From: Phallusia fumigata
Lineage: Eukaryota > Chordata > Ascidiacea > Phlebobranchia > Ascidiidae
NCBI GenBank assembly: GCA_008931825.1
Contig: QXVZ01009760.1
Coordinates: forward strand, 1 to 21,786
Length of the DNA: 21,786 nt
Reading direction: 5' to 3'
Shown here: positions 13,011-21,786 of the stretch, one piece after another
Layout: the number at the start of each line of letters is the position of its first letter
Numbering within the stretch: position 1 is the first letter of the stretch
Translations under genes and position numbers: made by a program
Notes under the pieces: generated by a model
Told to the model about the DNA's origin: nothing
The model's input: only the letters and a program-made list of their open reading frames with translations
The model's database searches: none

Positions 13011-15781
13011 TTAAAGTTTCCGGTAACAGCACAGAAGAGAGCGCATCGGCTCGCCACGATTGTTAGATAGATCCACTGAATATTGCTCGAAGTTTGACCT
13101 TTTGACCTCTTCCCATGCTTTGGTACTGGTAAGGACACTAACAACTTGTTCAAAGTGATTGAAATACTGTTTGTTACTTTCGTTGTCCCGAACTGAAAAC
13201 ACCAATAGACCTCCAGGTTTTGCGATTCGAACGAATTCCTGCGGAAACATTTAGTTTTTGTTACTGAAAACTTCAGAGTTTGCGTTTTGTTTCGTTATGA
13301 CCATTCACTGCGCTCAAAACGCCAGGATGTGGTGAGGCTACATTTAATTCGCGCTGGTATTGCAATTCTCTGAAAACATTTTGTATCAGGTGTTTTTAAA
13401 ACGCACAAGTTGGTGTCAGAATTTGGGCCAGCCCGTTGAGTTTCACCGGTTCTTGCTTGGGAAAACACTAGAGACGCAGACGGATGATTTGAGTTGAGTT
13501 GAGTTGAGTATTAGAACCTATAACCCGTTAATCGCTCGACAATTACTTAGCAGCTACGGTTTGTCGAAAAAGTTTTTAAATTTCTTAAGTGTGTTGGTTA
13601 CCTTTTCCTAGTTTTCCCAATTGCTGTGCAACGTTACTTAAAAAAACAAATTTAGTGAATATTTAACTGTTGTAATTGCAGGATTTGTATAGTAATCAAC
13701 TATTAANCACTAACAACTTGTTCAAAGTGGTTGAAATACTGTTTGTTACTTTCGTTGTCCCGAACTGAAAATACCAATAGGCCTCCGGGTTTTGCAATTC
13801 GAACGAATTCCTGTGGAAATATATAGTTTTTGGTAATTTGTCAATCTGAAAACTACAGAGTTTGCGTTTTGTTTCGTTATGTCCCCATTCACTGCGCTCA
13901 AAACGCCAGGATGTGGTAAGGCTACATTTAATTCTCTCTGGCATTGCAATTCTCTGAAAACATTTTGAATTCGCACAAGTTTGTGTCAGAATTTGGGCCA
14001 GCCCATTGGGTTTCAGCATGGGGTTCTTGCTTGGGAAAACACTAGAGACGGAGACGGTATTAGAACCCACAACCCGTAATTCGCTCGACAATTACTTAGC
14101 AGCTACGGTTTGTCGAAAAAGTTTTTAAATTTCTTAAGTGTGTTGGTTACCTTTTCCTAGTTTTCCCAATTGCTGTGCAACGTTACTTAAAAAAACAAAT
14201 TTAGTGAATATTTAACTGTTGTAATTGCAGGATTTGTATAGTAATCAACTATTAACAAATCAGATACTAATTAAACGCCATACAAAGCCTTTAATGACGA
14301 GTATGNTCGCTCGACAATTACTTAGCAGCTACGGTTTGTCGAAAAAGTTTTTAAATTTCTTAAGTGTGTTGGTTACCTTTTCCTAGTTTTCCCAATTGCT
14401 GTGCAACGTTACTTAAAAAAACAAATTTAGTGAATATTTAACTGTTGTAATTGCAGGATTTGTATAGTAATCAACTATTAACAAATCAGATACTAATTAA
14501 ACGCCATACAAAGCCTTTAATGACGAGTATGGGGTGTAAGCCGCATGTTTGTAAACTTATGAAATACCTTAAGTTGTTCCGGGTTTATGTGACCTTTTGA
14601 CAAGGCTGCGATGCAAATCAAACCGTCGTACGAGTTGTCGTCGTATGGCATTGGCTTGCTAGGCTCGACGATACCCTTAGCAAGATTTCTATAAAACATT
14701 TAAACATATCATGAATAGGTGTACGGGACTTAAGTTTGAGTTTGACGGCAAAAAGAGTAAAGAGTAAATAAAAGAATCCAAAAACTAGTAACGCTTCTTT
14801 GAGTGAAATAAATGTGACTAAATGATAACCTAAATATCCCCTTCTTCTTGGCAGCTTCCAACATCGCTTCGCATCCGTCGATTCCGTCAACCTTTCCTTT
14901 AAATCCATGTCGGATCGCAGCTTCTGCGCCAAGTCCAGTACCTAAAATATTTCTGACACGTTTAACACAGGACCCGCTTAACAGCATCAGTGTGACACCA
15001 AGCAAGGCATCTTACCGGTGCCTCAACAACAACTACCAACAGAAATTATAAATATTGTCGAAAAATTTCTTCACTACCACACGTGTTGCCAACACGCGAA
15101 GTGATACGGTAAGGAATTGGCCAAGGCAACGCAGTGCTAATTAAGTTGCGAATACAATACGTGCGTGTACGCCATGTATTGACACAGACTCGAGGATTTT
15201 TGACCGTATGCTTGCAAGTTACCCCGTTCCAATCAACCCCGTACAATAAAGAGACCTGAATTAATGTTGCTACCTCCAGCAAAAACATTTCAAAAAGCTG
15301 CACGAAATTTGCCACATTTTATAGATTTCTGGTGGATGTTAAATGCGGTCTAGACACAGTCCAAAAAGACAACCTAACACGGTGGGATTTAAACCCACGA
15401 CCCCTGCCTATCCGGGGAGAGCTTTTGTGTAGGTTTCAGGTCCTGGGAGGGGACACAAGAAGACCGAAACAAATTTCAACCCACAGACCTGCATGTGAAA
15501 GTTTGAATTGTTTTTAGCGGTAAAGTTTCTAACTAACCACAAGCGATATCCAGGATAGATGAAGTTTCACTGCTCAACACTTTGCTGTCCATCTCCGCCT
15601 CAAGAATTTTCCCCACTTCCTCTGGTCCACTAAACTTCAAATTTTGACAGTCATCGTCGTAGCCTTGCGCGTGCGTCATGTAATGCTCTACCACCGACAG
15701 AGGATCATTGCCAAGTGTGCTTTTGTTATAGAAATGGTTCCATGATTGCTTTACTACTGGGTCCGGTGTTCCAGTGCTCAT
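13011..15781 (-). CDS. METTL27/WBSCR27-like methyltransferase, paralog B
   Basis: Four exons on the minus strand: 15781-15538, 14941-14830, 14688-14568 and 13238-13011, giving 234 residues and a TAA stop. The start at 15781 (MSTGTPDPVV) was chosen because it aligns with the start of paralog A; an in-frame ATG at 15847 would add 22 residues with no counterpart. Class I SAM-methyltransferase features are ILDIACGTGLGAEA (motif I, about residues 75-88), VDGIDGCEAMLEAAKKK, YDGLICIAALSKGHI and FVRIAKPGGLLVFSVRDN, where the usual KPGG turn is intact, unlike in paralog A. The C-terminus NNRGEPMRSLLCCYRKL is almost the same in both copies. Intron 3 (13239-14567) is inflated by two assembly duplications, one of which repeats part of exon 4. 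The family function is unassigned methyl transfer; the substrate is unknown. Confidence 0.89.
13136..14531. repeat. Three overlapping contig ends joined at n13707 and n14306
   Basis: Positions 13136-13706 and 13708-14255 are the same sequence with substitutions and indels, including a GAGTT microsatellite (13491-13508) present only in the first. Positions 14081-14305 and 14307-14531 appear identical over 225 bases. Each repeat starts directly after an n. This is the signature of unmerged contigs, probably two haplotypes. It lies in exon 4 and intron 3 of paralog B; the true intron is about 0.7 kb. Confidence 0.88.
13708..13810 (-). pseudogene. Partial second copy of paralog B exon 4 (assembly allele)
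   Basis: The minus strand from 13810 encodes EFVRIAKPGGLLVFSVRDNE and continues to FEQVV, preceded by an intact CAG acceptor, then stops at n13707. About five bases differ from 13238-13136 and all lie at third codon positions, so the amino acids are the same. It is not a separate gene: it is most likely the 5' part of exon 4 from the other haplotype and should not be annotated as an extra exon. Confidence 0.8.
15340..15440 (-). mobile_element. Candidate tRNA-related SINE fragment
   Basis: On the minus strand GTGGGTTTAAATCCCAC (15398-15382) forms a perfect five-pair T-arm hairpin with a seven-base loop close to the B-box pattern GGTTCGAATCC. It is preceded by a CCCCGGATAGGCAGGGG segment (15418-15402) that resembles a stem. 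No D-arm or A box of usual form and no CCA-end acceptor stem were found, so this is not a tRNA gene. It lies in intron 1 of paralog B. Confidence 0.4.
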
Positions 15782-16829
15782 TTTGTTGCATTCAATAAAG
15801 CTTTTATAAATGTAAATGCGGTTAGATGCGACAGTGATTACATGCAAATGTTCTAACTCAAAGTTAATATTTTGCTACAGTTTTCGCTGTCTGATACAGG
15901 AAATTGCTATTGTAGGCTGCTCGCGACGCAGACTAACAATTACAGCACAGTGCATTTGCCGGTTCAGCAACTTATGCAAATCGGGAGATCCTGGGGTAAG
16001 TAAAAAACCAAAGAAACAGCTTTAAAAGATTCCGCTGCATAAACCTTTCCTACACTTTATGTTAAGAATGACTTGGCGGGTTAGCTTCCTTAAACAGCCT
16101 TTTATAAACAAAAAATACCACTGGTTGTAAAATGGTATCAGAAAAGTTTGATGCCTATCTGGGGGCTAACAGCTTTTTACCTCAGGCTATTGTGTCCATC
16201 GTTTTACCGGTTACCAAAACCGGCCTTCATAAACACTACACTGACATCCTGAGGTGCTGCTGGTAATTATTGGTTTACAGAAAAAGGCAAACGCTGAACC
16301 TGAGCGGTTTTACTTTCTCCTCAAATACACATGTGACACGGCGCGACGCTTCACCGCAAACTTTGCACAACCGTGCTTGACATTGATCTGTACCCCCACC
16401 CAGTGACGCATCTCACAGAATTTCGTAACTCAATGCCAAAGTTTTCGAATCTAAAAGTGCGATTTTTTTCAGTGATTTGCATGTATGCCGGTTAGGTTCG
16501 GTGAACACAACCTTGGAATACGAATTCTAATGCTCTGATCGAAGATATTTTTACATTTGTTTTTTAGAAACACAAATCGTTTTTCGGATGAATAAAATCT
16601 CATAAACTTTTCTGTTGCTGCAGAGCTAATATTGCACAAGGTAAACTGACATTCGCTAAGTGTTTCAGCATTTGACAAGGCTAAGGCTGAATTTAGCATT
16701 AGCGTATAGTTGTTATGTGGTCTAAGGCGCCAGATCCATATTGTAACGTTGTACTAAGATACACTGGCTATCAACGGTACCTTCTGGCGCAAAATGTCCG
16801 GTGGTTTGTGTGCACAATGTGTGGATGTC

Positions 16830-17490
16830 CCGTTTGGGATTGCTGACTCTGCAATTGGTTTGTTGGTTTTCGTATGACAGAGTGCAACAGCAGTGAATTT
16901 AACCAGCAACACGGCATTTCCCTCAAACAGTTTGCAAGGCAAAATAACCTTAAGTTTGCTGCTGCGTGAAAAACGTAGATTAAATAATATTTTTTGAACA
17001 TTGGAAAAGATTAACACGTCAAAAATTTCTGCTTTAATTGTACCGGTAAACCCTTATGTGCATCACTTGACCTTGCACTCATATTTTTTGTCTACGCGCA
17101 CTCTAACAATCTGTCAATAAAATACCTCGACTTTACAAAAAAGCAGTCGCAACAAGGGGTCGATTTTATTTGATTTGAGTTTATTTCGCTCATCAAAACC
17201 ATCGCCAAGTCGGAAATAGCTGCGCAACGTTGAGAATTTATGGGGCGCAGAAATTTGGTGGATCAAGGTAGAACGCGCTGTAGCTACACCATCATTACAA
17301 GGCCATTTTATACAACACAATTGCTGTTTAATTTTCCTACGTGGTTTCGGACCGAAAATTTGGTCTAAAGGAAACCGAAAAGAATCCTTTGGTTTCAAGC
17401 CAGCAGCAGTGCCGAATCTGTTAGCAATCAAGAATTACACATGTGCAGTACATTTTTCGTCGAATGTAAGTTGCTGTCCAAAGAAAGTTT
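16830..17490. repeat. Noncoding block homologous to 11450-12215
   Basis: This is the partner of the block upstream of paralog A. It starts about 1.05 kb upstream of the paralog B start codon. The best-kept patch, TTTAATTTTCCTACGTGG (17327-17344) followed by ACCG, spans an ACGTG core that could be an E-box-like site. Colinear order with the other block is maintained throughout. Confidence 0.6.
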
Positions 17491-18126
17491 GCAAGGGTAA
17501 ACTATTTTTCAACCGGTTGGTATCTACCCATGTTGTCCAACCCAGTCGTGTTTTTTGCCATTCGCGCCGCTCGCTTTTCCTGCGAGATTCCCATCAACTT
17601 CTTGGCTCTAGTTATTTGTCCACCCTTGCAAAGGTGCGTCTGCTGCGTTTTTTAACCATTGCTCCCTATATTTGTTTTTATCTGGACGTATTTTCAACCG
17701 TGAGGTTTTTGCAGTCGTTTCCTGTTTCTGTGCCGTTAGTGAAATGTTTTGCATTTTATGGTCAGAAACGAAATTTAATACAATTCAATACAATACAGAA
17801 CCCGTGTCGTGCTTAAATGTCTTCCGAACTTAATCCGTAAAACCCGGCCTTTAAAAAAATTGGCGAATTTACGAGCTACGCTGCTAAATATTACCCAGAC
17901 ATTGGAAAAATGGATATTGTAAATTATTTCGCTCAGGTAATTAATAAAGGCCACTACATTCCTACATGTAACTAACTTTGGTGAAACCATGAGGAATAAA
18001 TTCTAATTTAAAAAGTTTTTCACATTTTTTGGTTTAAACCCTCCTTTTACTATTTGTAATTTTCAGTAATTTCAGTAAATCCAAATTTTGAGGGAAAAAG
18101 TTGTTTAAAATCGTAGTGAAGCGTTT

Positions 18127-18501
18127 AACGTGGCGTCACGCCTCACTGCTTTCCGACCACAGCAAAACATCATGCAAAACAAAAATGCAATGGAACTAAA
18201 ATATGTGTTTATTATTTTGTAGTAAATCGTTGGCAGCTAGCTGTAAATGGGTTAAAAAGTTCTTTGACTAGTTGTTTCCTTTTTTTAACACACTCAAACT
18301 TCGGGGAGGTTTAGAACTTCAGATTAACTGAAGTATTCATTTCGTATACNAACGTGGCGTCACGCCTCACTGCTTTCCGAGCACAGCAAAACATCATGCA
18401 AAACAAAAAAGTTCTTTGACTAGTTGTTTCCTTTTTTTAACGCACTTAAACTTCGGGGAGGTTTAGAACTTCAGATTAACTGAAGTATTCATTTCGTATA
18501 C
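18127..18501. repeat. Direct duplication across n18350 with a 72-bp indel
   Basis: Copy 1 (18127-18349) and copy 2 (18351-18501) both start AACGTGGCGTCACGCCTCAC and end CATTTCGTATAC. Copy 2 lacks about 72 bases, with AAAA shared at the breakpoints, and differs at a few single bases (for example CCGACCACAG versus CCGAGCACAG). Allelic contig ends are the likely cause. It lies upstream of COG4. Confidence 0.85.
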
Positions 18502-18810
18502 TGGGCAGTGGTGCTGGTCGATGGTAAGTGGTAACACAGCTTAGTTACGTGTAGTACAATTTTGGAACCAGAGTGAAACTGGCACACATTGCAATATCTC
18601 GAAAACTAATAACGACACGATCACACGATCCGTTTTGCCCTATCTAAATGCAACCAGAGTGAAACCCACCTTGCCATTTTAGAGGGAACTGTTACACAGT
18701 TAAAGTGCCAAGCCTTTCTAAAGAAATATATGCATCCATGTATAAATAACTTGCATTTGATAACCCTTTCATATTAACAGTTTTGCTTCTTTGTAAATTT
18801 GATCAGAATA

Positions 18811-18819
18811 ATGTCATAG
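18811..18819 (+). promoter_or_regulatory. Two-codon upstream ORF before COG4 (ATG TCA TAG)
   Basis: A minimal uORF (Met-Ser-stop) ends 24 nt before the COG4 ATG. If the transcript includes it, it could lower initiation at COG4 or require reinitiation. The preceding DNA has AG sites after pyrimidine/AT-rich runs (TTCATATTAACAG ending 18780, and TTTGATCAG ending 18806). Either could serve as a trans-splice acceptor, as used by many ascidian mRNAs; both would leave the uORF in the mRNA. Expression data would decide. Confidence 0.35.
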
Positions 18820-18843
18820 GGTGCATAGTTTACACTTTCAAAC

Positions 18844-21233
18844 ATGGCCAACAATGTTGAATATGATTATGATGGGGATATAAGCAGTTTGACAACTCTC
18901 GAGGAAATTGAAAAAGCATTTGAGGAAGCCAAGCATGCCGAAGAACAACAAGCTGCCAATCTGAGTGATTTATTTCACAACCAACTGTCTGTGTCTGACA
19001 AAGTCGATGGACTCAACAAGTTTTTGCCAAATTTGGAACTTTTGGAAACTGACTGTAATGACCTTTGTGGCATAATTGACTTTACTTGCACATTAGCTGA
19101 AAATGTCAGTTCTAAAGTTAGAGTTTTGGATGTTGCCAAATCTCGAGTTTTTAAAGCTATTCAAAGGGTTGATGATATTTTAGATTTAAAGTTTTGCACG
19201 GATGGAGTTAAATCAGCTATGGAAACTAATGATTATGAAAAGGCAGCGGCTAACATTCACCGATATCTGTGTTTGGATGAAAATGTGATAAAACAGAGCA
19301 TCCATGATGGGACTGAGAGTTCCAGCATAAATGNGATTATGAAAAGGCAGCGGCTAACATTCACCGATATCTGTGTTTGGATGAAAATGTGATAAAACAG
19401 AGCATCCATGATGGGACTGAGAGTTCCAGCATAAATGCCTCGTTGAAAGTGCTCAAACAAGCCAGAATTGATATTTCAAAAGCTGTGTCTGAGCAATTTG
19501 ATTTGGCAGTTACAGAGGGAAACTTAACATCAGTCGAAAGATTCTTCAAAATCTTTCCTCTGTTGAAAATGGAGGATGAAGGCTTGGAGAAGTTTTCGAA
19601 ATACCTTTGCAATGAGATTTCGAAAAGCGCACAGGAAAATCTTCGCCAGGCTTTAAACATGGATTCAACCCAACCTCGTTATAACCTTTTGTTTGCAGAT
19701 GTGCTGACACTCCTTTTCGAAGGCATTGCTCGCACAGTTGAGAAGCAACAGCCTTTGGTTGAGACATATTATGGACCAGGCAAGTTGTTTGTGCTCATCA
19801 AGAATATCCAGAGAGAATGTGACAAACAAATGAAGGAAATACTTCACCAGTTTATGCTGCTCCGAAAATTTAAGGAAACTGCTCAACAGGTGCAGCATGC
19901 ATTGTTTTCCACAAGGAAGACTGATGAAATTAATCGTGTTGACCCGAGAAACCTTGAAACATTGCTTTCCGAAGTCACAGTAATCAGTTCTAGAACCGAA
20001 CTGTACTTAAGATTTATAAAACGCAGAGTTCATTCTGATATTGATACTGTATTTCCAACAGAAGAAGTTAAAGATGTACATCGCAAGGAGCTAAACAGCT
20101 GGATTAGTCAATGTGAGGTTAGCCACTTGATTCAAGAAGTAATTGGGTATTACATTATAATGGAGGAATTTTACATGCGGGAATCTGTTTCAAAAGCTAT
20201 TCTTATGGATACAGTAGAGCCTGGGAACTTAACATCAAGCATGACTGATGACAGCTTTTTTATCTTGAAGCAATGCATAAAGCGGTCGATGACCAGTTCT
20301 TCCATTGACTGTGTCTGTGCGATGCTGAACCATGCTACAAGTGTGTTGGATTTAAACTTTCGTGATGTTCTTGTCAATCAAGTGAAAGGTGGTTTTCCTT
20401 CGGGTGGAATGCTTGACAACATCAGTTCAGCATACAACGTGATGCAGACATCGCTGCAACAGGGAAAGCTACAAAGTGTTGATGAGCAGACTAAAGATGT
20501 GAGACAGCAATTTTTAAGCACCCTAAACAACTGCGAAGTAGCAAGCGAACATGTCCAGACACTTAAGAAGAGCCTTGAGGCTGAAGTATACCAGGTTTTT
20601 ACACAGATTTCTGATCAAGATAAAGCAAAACTTGAAAGCTGCTTATCAGACCTTGGTGTTTTGTCTGCAAAGTTTCAGAGTGTCTTGCAAAATGGTTTAA
20701 CGGAGTTAACAACATCATCACTTAAACCTGAAGTTAAACCATTGATTTCAAATTTTCTGTCGGTGAGCCATAATATCAGCGATGACGAATTAGTTGAATA
20801 TGAAGCAAATGATCCTTGGGTTCAGGAAGTGGTTTATAACTTGCAAATGATTATCAACAAATTTCAAGCCACGTTGTCAACTGCCATATTTGACCAACTA
20901 GTGAGCCACCTTGTTAACGAAATTGTGGTTCAACTTGAAAAGGCAGTTTTCAAAACCACATATAATCGACTTGGTGCTCTGTTTTTCGACAAAGAAATTC
21001 GACTTTTGGTTAGTTATTTGACATCTGTAACATCATGGACAGTCCGCGATCGGTTTGCGAGATTGAGCCAAGTGTCAACAATACTAAACTTGGAACAGGT
21101 TTCAGAAATCGATGATTATTGGGGACACAATGCTGGTACATTAACTTGGAGGTTAACACCTGCAGAGGTCAGGCAGGTTCTCACACTAAGAATTGACTTT
21201 AAGTCTGAAGATATACGAAAACTAAAACTGTAA
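18844..21233 (+). CDS. COG4: Conserved oligomeric Golgi complex subunit 4, intronless
   Basis: COG4 belongs to lobe A of the eight-subunit COG complex, which tethers retrograde vesicles at the Golgi and binds SNARE and SM proteins. The frame starts at ATG 18844; an in-frame TAG at 18826 rules out an upstream start. It runs to the duplicated 103 bases at n19334, where an assembly join shifts the frame, and resumes in the second copy to TAA at 21231-21233. Skipping the 104 extra bases gives 761 residues; human COG4 has about 785. Landmarks, in corrected numbering, are FTCTLAENVSSKVR (about 78-91), DDILDLKFC (about 116), RFFKIFPLL, LTLLFEGIARTVE, VETYYGPGKL, SSSIDCVCAM, NYEANDPWVQ-like EYEANDPWVQ (about 620) and the terminal LTWRLTPAEVRQVLTLRIDF (about 730-750). 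No intron is present, although vertebrate COG4 genes are multi-exonic. Identity is very secure. Confidence 0.96.
19231..19437. repeat. Exact 103-bp duplication across n19334 inside COG4
   Basis: Positions 19231-19333 and 19335-19437 are identical as far as I can read, beginning GATTATGAAAAGGCAGCGGC and ending CCAGCATAAATG. Together with the n this adds 104 bases and shifts the frame. Animal COG4 has the encoded DYEKAAANIHRYLCLDE segment only once, so this is an unmerged contig overlap and not a true repeat. Confidence 0.93.
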
Positions 21234-21786
21234 TTTGTTCACGCTGATTTCTATTAATATTCTACTGTACAAGGCAATTAAACTTTTAGCTGACAAATAC
21301 TTAAGTGTTTTTTCATAAATCACTGGAAGAATGGATAAAGTAGCTTTTGCAAGTTTGCAAGCCCAATGTTTATCAAATTGTGTACTGCAGTACATCAAAT
21401 TATGTACATTTTAGTCTTAAATGGTTTCTGTTTAATTAGATCTTGATGTATTATGCAGACCACTACAAAGCATTAATGAGCTGCTAATAGCATGTACATT
21501 ACAAGACATTACTGTGGTAATGTAATCGGGACAGTGCCTGGGTTATGCATGGTGCTCTAACCTATTATACTGCTATGTTTTTTATTAATTTGTTGTTTAT
21601 GACTCAAATGTAATATATCGCAACTTAAGTTCCTCAGTTTGCAACTTATCTGTAGTAATTGGATGAGTTTTTATGTTGTGGCAAAAATCATATCTTGGTT
21701 ATTTACAAACTTATGTATGTGGTTCTGTGCTCTATTACTGCGATGAGTTGTTTCAGTAAAGTTATTCAGTATAAATGTGCCTTTAT
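21234..21786 (+). other. COG4 3' flank
   Basis: AT-rich sequence follows the TAA stop. An ATTAAA variant polyadenylation signal lies at 21277-21282, about 45 nt past the stop. No coding frame or repeat was recognised through the end of the window. Confidence 0.5.

Larger units (their letters stand above)
15782..18843. other. Divergent spacer between paralog B and COG4
   Basis: About 3 kb without a recognisable gene. It contains paralog B upstream DNA, the block homologous to 11450-12215 (about 16830-17490), an assembly duplication at 18127-18501, and the COG4 5' region. Two ACCAGAGTGAAAC direct repeats occur near 18567 and 18653. Open frames such as 17409-17816 plus show no family similarity and are not conserved in the paralogous block. 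Confidence 0.55.

Noticed and set aside
13696..14091. 131-codon minus-strand frame overlapping the repeated exon 4
   Set aside because: It reads a different frame from the conserved exon and runs into the n at 13707; it is a shadow of intron and duplicated exon sequence.
15046..15315. 89-codon minus-strand frame in intron 1 of paralog B
   Set aside because: It lies between two confirmed exons, has no recognisable domain, and its ends do not match splice phases.
15382..15398. Functional tRNA gene
   Set aside because: Only a T-arm-like hairpin is present. No acceptor stem, D-arm or anticodon arm in the proper order could be found.
17409..17816. 135-codon plus-strand frame beginning MPNLLAIKN
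   Set aside because: It has no family similarity, no splice partners identified, and the homologous block near 12140-12215 does not keep the frame.
19231..19437. Real internal repeat or frameshift pseudogenisation of COG4
   Set aside because: The copies are identical, flank an n, and their removal restores the full conserved protein; an assembly cause is far simpler.

Overview
The window is nuclear DNA from an animal, most likely an ascidian tunicate of the Ciona type. It is AT-rich, with compact genes, short GT-AG introns, small 3' UTRs, remnants of DNA transposons and very high haplotype divergence. The species call is inference; the gene identities rest on direct protein similarity.

Layout. 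Positions 912-5258 (minus) hold adenosine kinase, ADK. Six 3' coding exons and a probable 14-nt first coding exon are visible; the exons for about 140 N-terminal residues are missing at the gap at 4664. A 1.5-kb segment carrying ADK exon 1 occurs twice (about 4829-6372 and 6424-7960). Positions 8156-10700 and 13011-15781 (both minus) hold two tandem paralogs of a METTL27/WBSCR27-type class I SAM-dependent methyltransferase. Each has four exons, and exons 2-4 are exactly the same length in both (112, 121 and 228 nt). Intron 1 of the first paralog contains a 33-bp minisatellite of about 22 units. Positions 18844-21233 (plus) hold COG4, a subunit of the conserved oligomeric Golgi tethering complex, with no introns. 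About 3 kb without recognisable genes separates it from the second methyltransferase, which is transcribed in the opposite direction.

The dominant structural theme is not biological. The sequence holds eight single 'n' characters (1797, 4664, 6373, 12668, 13707, 14306, 18350, 19334). At five of them the sequence before the n is repeated after it, either exactly or with allele-like differences. A sixth (6373) separates the two 1.5-kb copies, and another sits in the loop of an inverted repeat. The simplest reading is unmerged overlapping contigs or haplotypes. One such join duplicates 103 bp inside COG4 and falsely breaks its frame; removing 104 nt restores a 761-residue protein.

The three gene families have no evident shared pathway: purine salvage, a methyltransferase of unknown substrate, and Golgi retrograde tethering. 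I found no convincing novel multi-gene system. The best leads are the methyltransferase duplication with one copy losing its KPGG motif, the homologous noncoding blocks upstream of both copies, the homogenised minisatellite, and the intronless COG4 with a two-codon upstream ORF.
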